Below, piece by piece: positions 54,987-63,702 of a DNA stretch of 64,000 bases. Under the pieces are notes generated by a model. That model was not told where the DNA came from and did not search any database. It saw only the letters and a list, made by a program, of their open reading frames with translations. Each line of letters opens with the position of its first letter. The stretch's first letter is position 1. Made by a program: the position numbers and the translations under genes. The stretch lies in NCBI GenBank assembly GCA_043228905.1, contig JBHGNT010000011.1, positions 2,914,001-2,978,000 on the forward strand, in the 5' to 3' direction. This stretch comes from Azolla caroliniana. Its lineage: Eukaryota > Polypodiophyta.

Positions 54987-57900
54987 TTATTTCCACCCAA
55001 GCCTCTCGAAAAGAAGTGGGGGGTCAAAGGGTCTTGATGTGGGTTCCAATGTAGAGAGTGCCCTAGCCATGGCTTCTAGGCGGTGTAGCTCACGTTCCCT
55101 TATTTTCAATATTGCTTCCACATCACGTCGAGTTGCTTTGAAACTCGGCACCCGAGGACGTCTGGTTCTTCTCTGGTTTTCTGCCTCATCAATGGAAAGG
55201 CCGAGTGGTGCAAGTGTGTCGGCATTCGTTGTCTCCTCAGGTTCCTGAAAAACTTCATTTGTTACATGTTCGTGATCATTAGCAACATTATTGTCAACAT
55301 TTTGTAACTTATTCTCTCTGTGTTGTTTTAGCTCTAGAATGTATTTGCCTAATTTCTTTATATCTAGAGTATCTAATAGTTTGGGGAGGGTGGGAGACAG
55401 ACCAAGTATGTCTTGGTATTTTGCCCGTATCTCGGCATAGGTTGGACACTTGCATGTAAAGTGGTACTCATCCTCTATCTCTATGTGACATAACCTACAT
55501 ATCCTTTCCTCCCTAGGGACTCCACTAGTACGGCCATTTTCAATCTCAAGTTGGTGAGATGATATTCTAAGTTGTCCAATGGCAACCCTTAGTGCATGTG
55601 GTAAGAATACATCTAGATATTTTGGCCGCGTGATAAAACCTAACTCAGAGAAGTGCATGAAGTGTTTCTTATAGTACGACATTTTAGATGGGAGTGGCTC
55701 TAGTGGGGTGATCCATTTACACCGAGTGTAAATTTGCCATATTTCTTGGCGTATTACTTTATTGCGGTTCTCATGAGAGATTAAGGTGTTATCACTCGTG
55801 TGGTTGTACCTAAGGGGAGGTAGGTTATTAATGTCTAGACCATTCTCAAGAAGCCAACTCACCATCATGCCATACCATGAGCTAGTATAGCCGGACTCAT
55901 ACAATGATCGAGAGGCCTTAAAGGCTTGATGAGATATTCTATCATGTGGTTGGCTATGTATCCTATCAATGAAGACTACAAGTTGAAAAAGTGCCTCTAC
56001 TAGCATTGGGGGTAACGTGAACTCGGCCCTAATAATGTCATGTGGTACAGTCGATTTGCTTCGGAGTTGGCGTGATAGCATCATCACCAATGGTCTCTCT
56101 AATTGCATCCACAGGAAGGATGGTAATCCTGGAGCCCAAACCGCTGATGCATACATGAGGGAGGGGGTCACTAATGAGTCAAAGAGCCACCCTTTAGTCC
56201 GTGGCTCTTGAAAGTGTGCTTGGTGGCATTGTCTCTCTAGGAGTGAGAGGGATGCATGTCCTCTCGTGAGTCTATCCTTCGTTGCCTGTGTCATCGAAAA
56301 TTTACCTGAGCGGGCACTAAAAGTGACTCCGAGATAGACGTACGATCCAACCACCTCGAATGGGCTATGGGAGATAGTTAGGTGACACTTAGCTCTAACT
56401 TGGGCCGATGTGTGGAAGATAAGGACTTTCGTTTTCCCTAGATTCACTACCAATCCTCGTTGTACACAAAAGTCATCTAAGGCATTAAGGTGCCTCTGTA
56501 GGTCGTGTTCGGATTCAGAGAGCAAAACTATGTCATCCGCATAGAGCAAGATACGAACCTACGTATCCCCAAGGACCACTCCGGTGCCTCCCTCATGAGC
56601 AATAAAATCTGTGATCTCATCAATGTAGATCCCAAAAAGCGTCGGTGATAGGGGGCAACCTTGTTTTACACCAATAGTGCTAGTGAAACGATTGGATAGG
56701 CCACCTGGGCATCAGACACACCCGGACACTTGTTCGTATAGTGCGTAGATGGCCCATACCATATCATCTGGTATCCTCAAGCTTTTAAGTCTATCAAACA
56801 ACCGCTCTCTAGGGACTGTGTCAAAGGCTTTGCGGAAGTCCACAAAACAACAATATAATTTCTTCTTGCGAGCCTTAGTTTGGTCAATTAGGCATCTAAG
56901 TGTGAAGATATGATCAATAGTGGACAAGGCTCGTCTAAAGCCAGCTTGTTCAGGTGCACGAAGGTTTAGGGTCTCCATGTAGTCGCTAAGCTCTGCTTCC
57001 ATTACTGCACCATATAACTTAGCAAGGGTATGGCCTATCATAATGGTCCTATATGTATTTGGGTCCATGGGGTCCCCCCCTTTATGTATGGGGGCCATTG
57101 TATTCATAGTCCACTGTGGTGGAAAATCCTTCGCAAGGGCACGATTGAAGATTAGAGTTAGCAAGGGAGCTAGGCACTCTCTCGCATATATAATGTGTTC
57201 TGCTCGCAATCCTGTGTGGTCCATGGACTTCCTATGTTGTAATTTCTTTATGACCTTCATGATCCTAGAGGTCGTGAAAAGTGTCCCCCTGGTAGGCCGG
57301 GGTGTGGAAGGCATTGGAAAGGGTGGTTGGTTTGGGATTTGGTAAAGTCTCTCTGTATATGTGTGCCAAGTTTCGGGATCTTCGATGGGTGTTTGTGGTC
57401 TTGGCTCTCGTAGTCTCTTCCATGCCGTGGCGCAATCGCTACTCATGAGCATATGGTAGAGTTCCCAGTATTGGGATGCCTCCCACGCTCGTCTCTTACG
57501 ACGTGTCATCTTACGCATTTCTTTGCGAGCTTGTATGGAGGTAATACTACCATTGAGTTGCGATACTGTAAGTTGTCTATGTAGGTCCCTACAATCCTTG
57601 TCATACCATTTATTTTGTGGCATTGATCCTGATCTACCTTGATTTGAGTGTTTTGTATATGGGAAACTGCTAGCTGTTGCGGAGTGAAGGATGTGTGTGA
57701 GTTTTGTACTAAGGCTTTCTAACGGTAGGGAGGGATCAAGGGAGGGGAGATGGGCCTGAACATGTTGAGAGTATATGTCAGAGAGCTCATGTGTGAAATG
57801 TATTGTGGTGTGATGGCATGGTTGACTAGACTTGGTGACCTTAGAGATATCACATTTTAGCTCGAAGTATAAGAAACTATGGTCTGCGCCAATAGGGCAT

Positions 57901-58718
57901 GGGGCCACTCGGAAGGAGTTAATCATGTGGGTAGCTTCAGGGCGCCCTATTAGATAGTCAACTGTGCTTTCCCCTCCTCCATGTGGGAAACATGTGAGCT
58001 CTTCCGAGCCCGGCCACTTAGCTAAACCATTATATATGACCATCTGGTGCCGACTGCCAAGTTCGAGCAGATGATGGCCAAAGCTCGTGGCGTCCGCACC
58101 TTGATCCTTTGATCTACGTGTGGTGCCTATGTCTAAAGGATCAACATTTACCCTTTCTAGGTTTCTATTCATCTGAAATACTCTGCATTGTCGGGATTGG
58201 GTTCTCGCATTGAAGTCTCCTACAAGAAATACTTCTCCTTGGGAAGAATATCGGATTATGTCATCTGATAGGGGTTCGTATGGAGAAGGCCCATGTGGCA
58301 TTCCTTCATCGACTAATCTCGTCAAGCCACCAATATTATAACGGGATCCTTTTGGGGGAAAGTAACAAATGGCGAAAAATACTGCATGGTCTTTGCTTGT
58401 GGAGACTTTCACCCACATAAAACGAGCTTCTGGGTCTATCTTCATTATTTCTATCCTATTATGTAGCTCTCTACGAAATAGTATCGCGACACCTCCAAAT
58501 CCCCTAGTAGTGTGTCGACGTGAGGTTTGTCTAAAAGAGGACGCCCAACGGAATCCTTCGACCCGTGGGAGTCCTCTATTTGGGCTCTGATGTGTTTCTA
58601 CCAAGAAAAGTATATCAGATACCTTTAGTATCTCCTCTAGGCGGCCAGGGTGTGCCCAGAGTGCGCCATTACAATTCCATAGGGTCATCCTAAGTGCATT
58701 TTCTGTCACATGGGCCAC
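54987..58718 (-). pseudogene. LINE ORF2: APE endonuclease and reverse transcriptase, two in-frame stops
   Basis: One frame of 1244 codons with two stops, TGA near 56710 and TAG near 56558. Endonuclease: LWNCNGAL, LFLVETHQ (catalytic Glu), FAICYFPP, VFLVGDFNART, STVDYLIG, PIGADHSFLYF (D-H). RT: WTMNTMAPIHKGGDPMDPNTYRTI, CCFVDFRKAFDTVPR (motif A), GVKQGCPLSPTLFGIYI (motif B, between the stops) and ILLYADDIVLL (motif C). The C-terminal half carries CRLCHIEIEDEYHFTCKCP, a CCHC-like zinc motif, and ends FERLGWK. It makes cDNA at the target by nicking DNA. The TGA replaces an expected CGA and the TAG an expected CAG. Confidence 0.9.
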
Positions 58719-58724
58719 ACGCCG

Positions 58725-59537
58725 TCAATTAGTAGTGCGATCATTTATGATCACTCGCCCGTCTCGGTAAAAGGCGCGATGGCCTTCTTTACGAGCTTGC
58801 ATAACTCATGGCATACAACTCTTGCGATGCTCAATTTGCATCTTAGTGAGGTCTTCATCGATATAGATGGGGTCCCCATCCATTCCTCAAAGGATTGGTC
58901 TCTTCTTAAAGAAAGTGATTCTAGAGTCTAAGTCTTTAAATTGAAGGACTAAGGCTCTCTTCCTAGTTGTGTCACGCCCGGCCCTCCATGCTTTGGTGAT
59001 AGGTAGGGCCTCTGTGTACCCTAACATTTTCCCAAGTGTTTGTGCGTCCTCATTTGGGGATGCACCTTCCTTGAGCCCAGTGACACGTACATTTAAGCGT
59101 CGGGCCTGACGCATTTTCTCTTCTTCAAGGGTGGTATTAACAATATTTTCATCTTTTATTTCTTTTTTAATGTTTCTTTTAACCACATCTACCCAACCCG
59201 TTTTAGCTAACTCTATGTTATTATTAAATTCCTCTTTAACTTTTTTAATTTCGTCCTTTATATCCTCTATAGAGGATATTTCACCGTCTTCTCGAGATAC
59301 CTCGATGTCCTTATGTTGTTTTTTAAGGTCGATGTTTTCTACTTTAAGTTGTTCTATTTCGGCCTTGAGGGCATCTTTTTCCTCTCTATCTTTTTTCTTG
59401 TGGGTTTCGGTGTCTTTTACCCATTTTTTCATATCCATCTCTATTTTTGTTAAACGATTAAACATATCTAAAAAGTCCTCCTTACTTATAGCCTCGTCTT
59501 GTATATCCTTATGTTCCTTAGTCCGTCTAGACGTCAT
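58725..59537 (-). pseudogene. LINE ORF1: coiled-coil RNA-binding protein, two in-frame stops
   Basis: Start chosen at MTSRRTKEHK (59537); an upstream in-frame Met at 59648 exists but precedes non-conserved leader. Residues ~15-125 are a charged coiled coil (KIEMDMKKWVKDTETHKKKDREEKDALKAEIEQLK...). Residues ~145-220 are RRM-like: RRLNVRVTGLKEG, ITKAWRAGRDTTRKRALVLQF, SRITFFKKRPIL. The C-terminal part, DPIYIDEDLTKMQIEHRKSCMP and ARKEGHRAFYRDGRVIIND, is typical of LINE ORF1 proteins that coat their RNA. Stops follow PIL (58887) and CMP; both are TGA where CGA is expected. It ends 7 bp before the ORF2 ATG. Confidence 0.85.
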
Positions 59538-59690
59538 TGTGGTGTCAATAAGAAAAAAAAGGTAAAATAAATGGGTTCGAGACTTAGCCGAGTTTGTGTG
59601 TATGTCGCAATCACATCGGCATTTTGTAGCACGCGACGAGCACACCAAAAGAACCCACCCACGAACTCGTCAAGAAAATGGCACTTCACC

Positions 59691-60010
59691 ACATCAAGAG
59701 AAAACGGAGAAGAAACACCCCGTGACGGCGACGGTGACAGTGGCAGTCGTCAAACGACGGTAGACGACGGCAGCAGACGGCAGACGACGGAAGACGACTG
59801 CAGACTGTAGAAGACGGCTGTAGACGACGGCGACGACGACGACGACGACACTAGCTGGCGACAGCAACGGCAGAGAGAGACGAGGAAGAGAGAGAGAGAG
59901 AGAGAGCAGACGGCGACGGTTGCAGCGGCTGCAGACAACGGCTGTAGACGACGGCGACGAGAGCGACAGCAACGCAACGGTAGAGAGAGCCGTTAGAGAG
60001 ACGCAACGCA
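59691..60010 (-). repeat. CGACGG-rich low-complexity leader region
   Basis: Dominated by gac/acg/cgg trinucleotide runs and a GA tract (59887-59908). The C-terminal ~100 residues of the reverse-transcriptase frame (Ser/Val/Leu-rich) are translations of this stretch and not part of a protein fold. It is probably the LINE 5' leader, with the LINE/PLE junction near 60000. Confidence 0.6.
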
Positions 60011-61823
60011 ACGGCGAATATCTAAGTTTAAAGATAGTGGGCGGGGTGGTTTTTTTAGTTTTTTCTTTGAAGAGGAGAGTGTGTTTAAGGGAGTAAGGGT
60101 GTTTTCTAAAGTTCTTTAGAATAAAATGCGTGGGATAACCTCGGGCCCTAGGTCTCGTAAAGAATTTCTTTTGCATATTTAAATAACCTAGGGATGTGCT
60201 TTCTCTAACCATATATCTTTTTAATTCATTCGAAACGAAACTATTTTTAACATGGAGAGGGTGATTGGAGAAATAAGGGATGTATTGATATGTATTAAGT
60301 GTTTTTTGAAAGCAATTAAAAGTGAATCTATTATTATCTAAGTTAATCCATAAGTCTAAAAAGGGTAGTTTCGTGTAAGAAGTATGTATGGTTAGTTTGA
60401 TAGAGTTTTGAGTAGTGTTACTATAGAAGTTTAGGTATTCGAAAAGTTGGGGTTTAGTACCAGTCCAAACGCCAAAGGCATCATCAATATACCTAGTGAA
60501 ATAGAAAAGGTGGGGTGATGGATTGGAATTTTCTAGATATGAGAGGAAGAGACATGCGTAGACAACGGAAAAATTACTGCCCATGGCTGTTCCTTTTACC
60601 TGTTGATAAATTTGGTTGTTGAATTTTAGGAAGTGGTATTCTAAAGTGAGGGTGCTAAGGGTATAAATCAAATTAGTTTTTTGGTTCGAAAAGTGGGGGG
60701 AAATAATATTTTTTAGGGCTAAGAGTCCTAGTTTTGGTGGGATGCTAGGGTAGAGTGATTCAACATCAAAAGAAAAAATGAAGCTATTGGGTGGTGTTAT
60801 AAGTTGTTCTAAGGTTTGGACAAGGGAATGGGAATCCCTAAGATATTGTTTTTGACGTAGAAATATAGGGAGGAGTTGGTGGTGAAGCCATTTAGACGTT
60901 TGTTCAAATAATGAACCATTATATGAGCAAATTGGTCTATAGCTAACAGGGGTTTTATGTACTTTTGGTAGGAAGTACATATTAGGTACTGAGTAACCTT
61001 TAGGAGGTTTGTGTAGGATACATTGTATTACTATGAGAGACAAGATATTAAGGTTACGGTTGACTATGTCATGTAGTCGACTTAAAAGTTCTTCTAATGG
61101 GAGACTATTAACTTTTTTATATGTAGTGATGTCAGATAAATGTTCTAGGGCTTTATCTAGGTATGTTTTTTTATCGAGGACACAAACTCCAATGTTTTTG
61201 TCCGCTGGTAGGATGATTATTTGTTTGTTTTTTCTAAGGCTGGTTAGTGCTATTTGGAGGTGTAGTGGTATTTTGGTATTAGGCAGTATATTATTATGGA
61301 GGTTTGTGGAGAGAGAGATATTGTGTTTATGGAGTATAGACTCTAATGGTGGATACTTAGTAGGAGGGTTCCAATTCGGGTTGGGTAGTTTGAAGGGATT
61401 AGAGGGGGGAGAGTTGAAGTCTTTAAAGAAATGTTTAAGTCTCAAGGATCTACTAAGGTTTTGGTATTCTTGAAGAATGGATTGGTTAGTAGGTGGGGGG
61501 CAGGGGGGTATAAACTTAAGTCCTAGGTTTAAAAGTTTGATTTCTAATTTACTAAGGGCGTAATTTGAAAGATTATGAATTTTGCTTTTTAAGATGGGAG
61601 TCGTGTCTACGGTGGGAGTAAGTGGTTTCCAAAACTTGTATCTCAGCCTTTTAGTGCGTGATTTAGTGTAAGGGGAGAAGGGGAAATGGGAGTTTTTTCT
61701 ACCTAGCCACATGTACGTATCACACGTTAAAGGGGGCCTATCTAGTATGTAAAAGAGACATTTACACGGGTGTAAGGCGTGCTTAAACCGTTTACTAATT
61801 CGTTTAGCACGCCTCGTTACACG
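59694..61823 (-). CDS. Penelope-like element reverse transcriptase, no GIY-YIG domain seen
   Basis: Frame open from 61823; the first ATG is at 61712 (672 codons from there). Counted from that Met: NLSNYALSKLEIKLLNLGLKFIPP (50-70), the N-terminal block of PLEs; ILPADKNIGVCVLDK (167-181); YFLPKVHKTPVSYRPICS (246-263); motif A FSFDVESLYPSIP (313-325); motif B GTAMGSNFSVVYACL (374-388); motif C RYIDDAFGVW (407-416, YIDD); KLPFLDLWI (448-456); HPLHVKNSFVSNELKRY (484-500). The RT core is uninterrupted. After residue ~567 the frame enters low-complexity leader sequence, and no GIY-YIG endonuclease is found before or after RT. PLEs lacking it attach to chromosome ends in other eukaryotes. Upstream residues (RVTRRAKRISKRFKHALHPCKC...) lack a Met and may be entered by frameshifting. 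Confidence 0.9.
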   Translation of the reverse strand, partial: RVTRRAKRISKRFKHALHPCKCLFYILDRPPLTCDTYMWLGRKNSHFPFSPYTKSRTKRLRYKFWKPLTPTVDTTPILKSKIHNLSNYALSKLEIKLLNLGLKFIPPCPPPTNQSILQEYQNLSRSLRLKHFFKDFNSPPSNPFKLPNPNWNPPTKYPPLESILHKHNISLSTNLHNNILPNTKIPLHLQIALTSLRKNKQIIILPADKNIGVCVLDKKTYLDKALEHLSDITTYKKVNSLPLEELLSRLHDIVNRNLNILSLIVIQCILHKPPKGYSVPNMYFLPKVHKTPVSYRPICSYNGSLFEQTSKWLHHQLLPIFLRQKQYLRDSHSLVQTLEQLITPPNSFIFSFDVESLYPSIPPKLGLLALKNIISPHFSNQKTNLIYTLSTLTLEYHFLKFNNQIYQQVKGTAMGSNFSVVYACLFLSYLENSNPSPHLFYFTRYIDDAFGVWTGTKPQLFEYLNFYSNTTQNSIKLTIHTSYTKLPFLDLWINLDNNRFTFNCFQKTLNTYQYIPYFSNHPLHVKNSFVSNELKRYMVRESTSLGYLNMQKKFFTRPRARGYPTHFILKNFRKHPYSLKHTLLFKEKTKKTTPPTIFKLRYSPLRCVSLTALSTVALLSLSSPSSTAVVCSRCNRRRLLSLSLSLPRLSLPLLSPASVVVVVVAVVYSRLLQSAVVFRRLPSAAVVYRRLTTATVTVAVTGCFFSVFS

Positions 61824-61829
61824 TTTTTT
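61823..61829 (-). promoter_or_regulatory. Candidate -1 ribosomal frameshift site (A AAA AAC)
   Basis: On the minus strand the frame ATG TCT AAA CCA AAA AAC GTG TAA contains A-AAA-AAC in the phase required for -1 slippage, with a stop one codon later. Slipping back one base enters the reverse-transcriptase frame exactly at CGT (61823). Open -1 sequence then continues without stop into RT. The upstream zero frame is open back to about 62123. I did not identify a downstream stimulatory stem. Confidence 0.45.
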
Positions 61830-62186
61830 GGTTTAGACATATAAGACGGAGTTTTAGTTATGGGGTGACGGGGGGGTTTGTAAGAGTTGTGTGGGTTTGA
61901 TTTATTATGTGGGTGGGTGGTTGGGGCAGATAAGTTAAAATTAGGAAAAAGGGGAGGGGTGTTAGATGTAAATAGGGAGGGGTTCTTATTCAAATTATGT
62001 GAAAATAAGGGGGGGGTGGCATGTGTGGAATTATTAAGAATGGAGAGGGGGGCATGGGCGGAGTGTGTGAAAATATTAGGGGGTGTTGGGGCTATATTAG
62101 AGATTGGGGGAGGGGTAAGACCTTAATTATACAAAGTTTTGGGGGGAAACTTAGGGTGAGGATCATTACAAAAAGGGGGCATGGGG
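61830..62186 (-). other. Open but unassigned linker upstream of RT
   Basis: The minus strand is open from just after a stop at about 62123 to the slippery site, reading SNIAPTPPNIFTHSAHAPLSILNN and a Pro/Asn/Ser-rich continuation. The composition resembles the proline-rich frame further upstream, from which it is separated by one stop codon and a long poly-C tract (62214-62233 as G on plus). Confidence 0.35.
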
Positions 62187-63386
62187 TTAAATAGGGGAAT
62201 ATTGGAAAGTAACGGGGGGGGGGGGGGGGGGGGTATACAAAGAATTAGTAGAAAGTGTGGGGGGAGGGTTTTGAGAGTGAGTGGGGTATGGGTGTGGTGG
62301 CCATGAATAAGGAAAGGGAGTTGGGCTCTTGGTGTGTAAAAGGGATGGGTTGTGTTGTTGCCCCAACGTAGGAGGGAAAGAAAATTGAGGGGGAAAGGAG
62401 GGATGAGAGGTCTCGAGGGGCTGAGTATACAGAGGAGGGCTGAGGAGCAGAGGAGGAAGGTGAGAATGGGGGAGATGGACTCTATTGTAATCGAATGTAT
62501 GACTAGAGGCCATACCCTCGTTGTAGCCCGCCTGTGCATTAATCCTGTCGGACTGATGTTGGTTGTGTTGGGCCGACGAGAATCGAGGAGGTGTGGTCGT
62601 TGAGTGGAGGCTATGGATCAGAGATGGAGGTGCTCTGTGTGCAGCATGTGGCCAAGCATGCATATAGTGGTCGATGTCTCTGTTGCCGCCAAAAAGTGAT
62701 GATGGTGGTCGTTGATGGAGATCTTGTGGTGGATGATTATAGCCGTTGATGTCTCTATTGCCGCTGTTAAGTGATGATGGTGGTCGTTGATGGAGATCTT
62801 GTGGTGGATGATTATAGCCGTTGATGTCTCTATTGCCGCCGAAAGTTGATGATGGAGGTTGTTGATGGAGATCTTGCGGCGGATGATGCGAAGGACCTGT
62901 ACGAAGGGAAGCATGAGTGGTAAAGTTGGAGTTCGGGTTATGGTGAGGGTAGGTCGAGTTTGTGCTCGGGCCTACCGAAAGCTCGTTGGATCTATAGAAA
63001 AGTACTCTTGGGTTTCGATGGTTGAGGTTGTGAGGATATGGGTTCATGCTAACTTCATTATTATTTATGTTGCAGATGAATTGAGGATGGTTGCGGTGCT
63101 TGGATGATCCGCGGTGAATTTGTGGTGGAGGAGGCTTCGGGTTTGTTATTTGAGGCCAAGGGTTAGGGTTTGTGTTAGTGTTAGTTTTTAGGTTGGGAAT
63201 TGTTTTAGAGTTAGGGTTGGGATTAGGGTTGGGGTTTGTTCTCAAGTTAGGGTTAGGGTTATGGTTTGTTCTCATGTTAGAGTTAGGGTTTGTTCTCAAG
63301 TTAGGGTTAGGGTTAGGGTTTGTTCTCAAGTTAGGGTTAGGGTTTCCCCTTATCACCATATCCCACTCACTCATCTGTCTTATCAC
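62187..63386 (-). CDS. Proline/asparagine-rich repetitive open frame (possible PLE ORF1)
   Basis: A 399-codon uninterrupted frame on the same strand as RT and upstream of it. Residues ~14-77 are N-P-N-P-N repeats, the translation of telomere-like CCCTAA DNA. Residues ~165-245 hold three ~25-residue repeats of the type HPPQDLHQRPPSSL...GNRDINGYN, encoded by three 75-bp DNA repeats, so repeat expansion kept the frame. The rest is Pro/His/Ser-rich and ends in a poly-proline run at a poly-C tract. No known domain. The ATG lies in the inverted arm. Frame conservation favours a real product, but composition bias could also keep it open. Confidence 0.35.
   Translation of the reverse strand: MIRQMSEWDMVIRGNPNPNLRTNPNPNPNLRTNPNSNMRTNHNPNPNLRTNPNPNPNPNSKTIPNLKTNTNTNPNPWPQITNPKPPPPQIHRGSSKHRNHPQFICNINNNEVSMNPYPHNLNHRNPRVLFYRSNELSVGPSTNSTYPHHNPNSNFTTHASLRTGPSHHPPQDLHQQPPSSTFGGNRDINGYNHPPQDLHQRPPSSLNSGNRDINGYNHPPQDLHQRPPSSLFGGNRDIDHYMHAWPHAAHRAPPSLIHSLHSTTTPPRFSSAQHNQHQSDRINAQAGYNEGMASSHTFDYNRVHLPHSHLPPLLLSPPLYTQPLETSHPSFPPQFSFPPTLGQQHNPSLLHTKSPTPFPYSWPPHPYPTHSQNPPPTLSTNSLYTPPPPPPVTFQYSPI
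62675..62905 (+). repeat. Three 75-bp tandem repeats
   Basis: 'gatgtctctattgccgc' followed by 'tgatgatggtggtcgttgat' and 'ggagatcttgtggtggatga' occurs three times with a 75-bp period (starts near 62671, 62746 and 62821). The first differs by a few bases and the last is the most diverged. Confidence 0.9.
63160..63346 (+). repeat. Telomere-like TTAGGG repeats next to the right arm
   Basis: The plus strand contains runs such as 'aagttagggttagggttaggg' and 'gggattagggttggggttt', broken four times by the phrase 'tttgttctca(a/t)gtta'. Most units are GGGTTA (TTAGGG type), with some TTTAGGG-like junctions. The block ends exactly at the inner border of the right inverted arm (63343), so it belongs to the unit and not to the host flank. 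Confidence 0.8.
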
Positions 63387-63671
63387 CCTATCAATCTTCC
63401 TATCACCAACTCATTTCCCCCTTTATCACCACCCCCCCTATCATCAAGATCTTCCACCTTAAATCCTTACAACCTTCCATCTATTTACACTCTTATTACA
63501 CCCCACTCACTATGATTATACTTTCCCTCTTTCTCCTCCCTTCCCCATTCTCAACATCCTATATAAACCACCATTTGTATTTTCATGACCTTTTGCACTG
63601 ATGAGCTCTAAGCGAGCGAAACTAGTTTGCTACATAAGGACTTTCCTTTCATTTTAATGAAAACTTCTTGA

Positions 63672-63702
<31 letters not shown>

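Larger units (their letters stand above)
54785..59690 (-). mobile_element. Near-complete LINE (ORF1 plus APE/RT ORF2)
   Basis: Two ORFs in the usual LINE order, followed by a 3' UTR ending GACGTTAATA plus (TTTC)n at about 54785. The 5' edge is uncertain: ORF1 starts at 59537 and is preceded by a CGACGG-rich, low-complexity leader. Only four internal stops interrupt ~1500 codons, each explicable by C-to-T change. ORF1 is coiled-coil like L1 ORF1, and ORF2 lacks the zf-RVT of the other LINE at 5.3-8.0 kb, so this is a second LINE lineage. Clade not resolved by eye. Confidence 0.88.

Noticed and set aside
62675-62905. Regular repeats as a CRISPR-like array
   Set aside because: They are contiguous 75-bp tandem repeats without unique spacers, in a plant retroelement.
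63160-63346. A true chromosome end at the right of the window
   Set aside because: The telomere-like repeats are interrupted, lie inside the inverted-arm unit, and are followed by the arm and by gypsy coding sequence.
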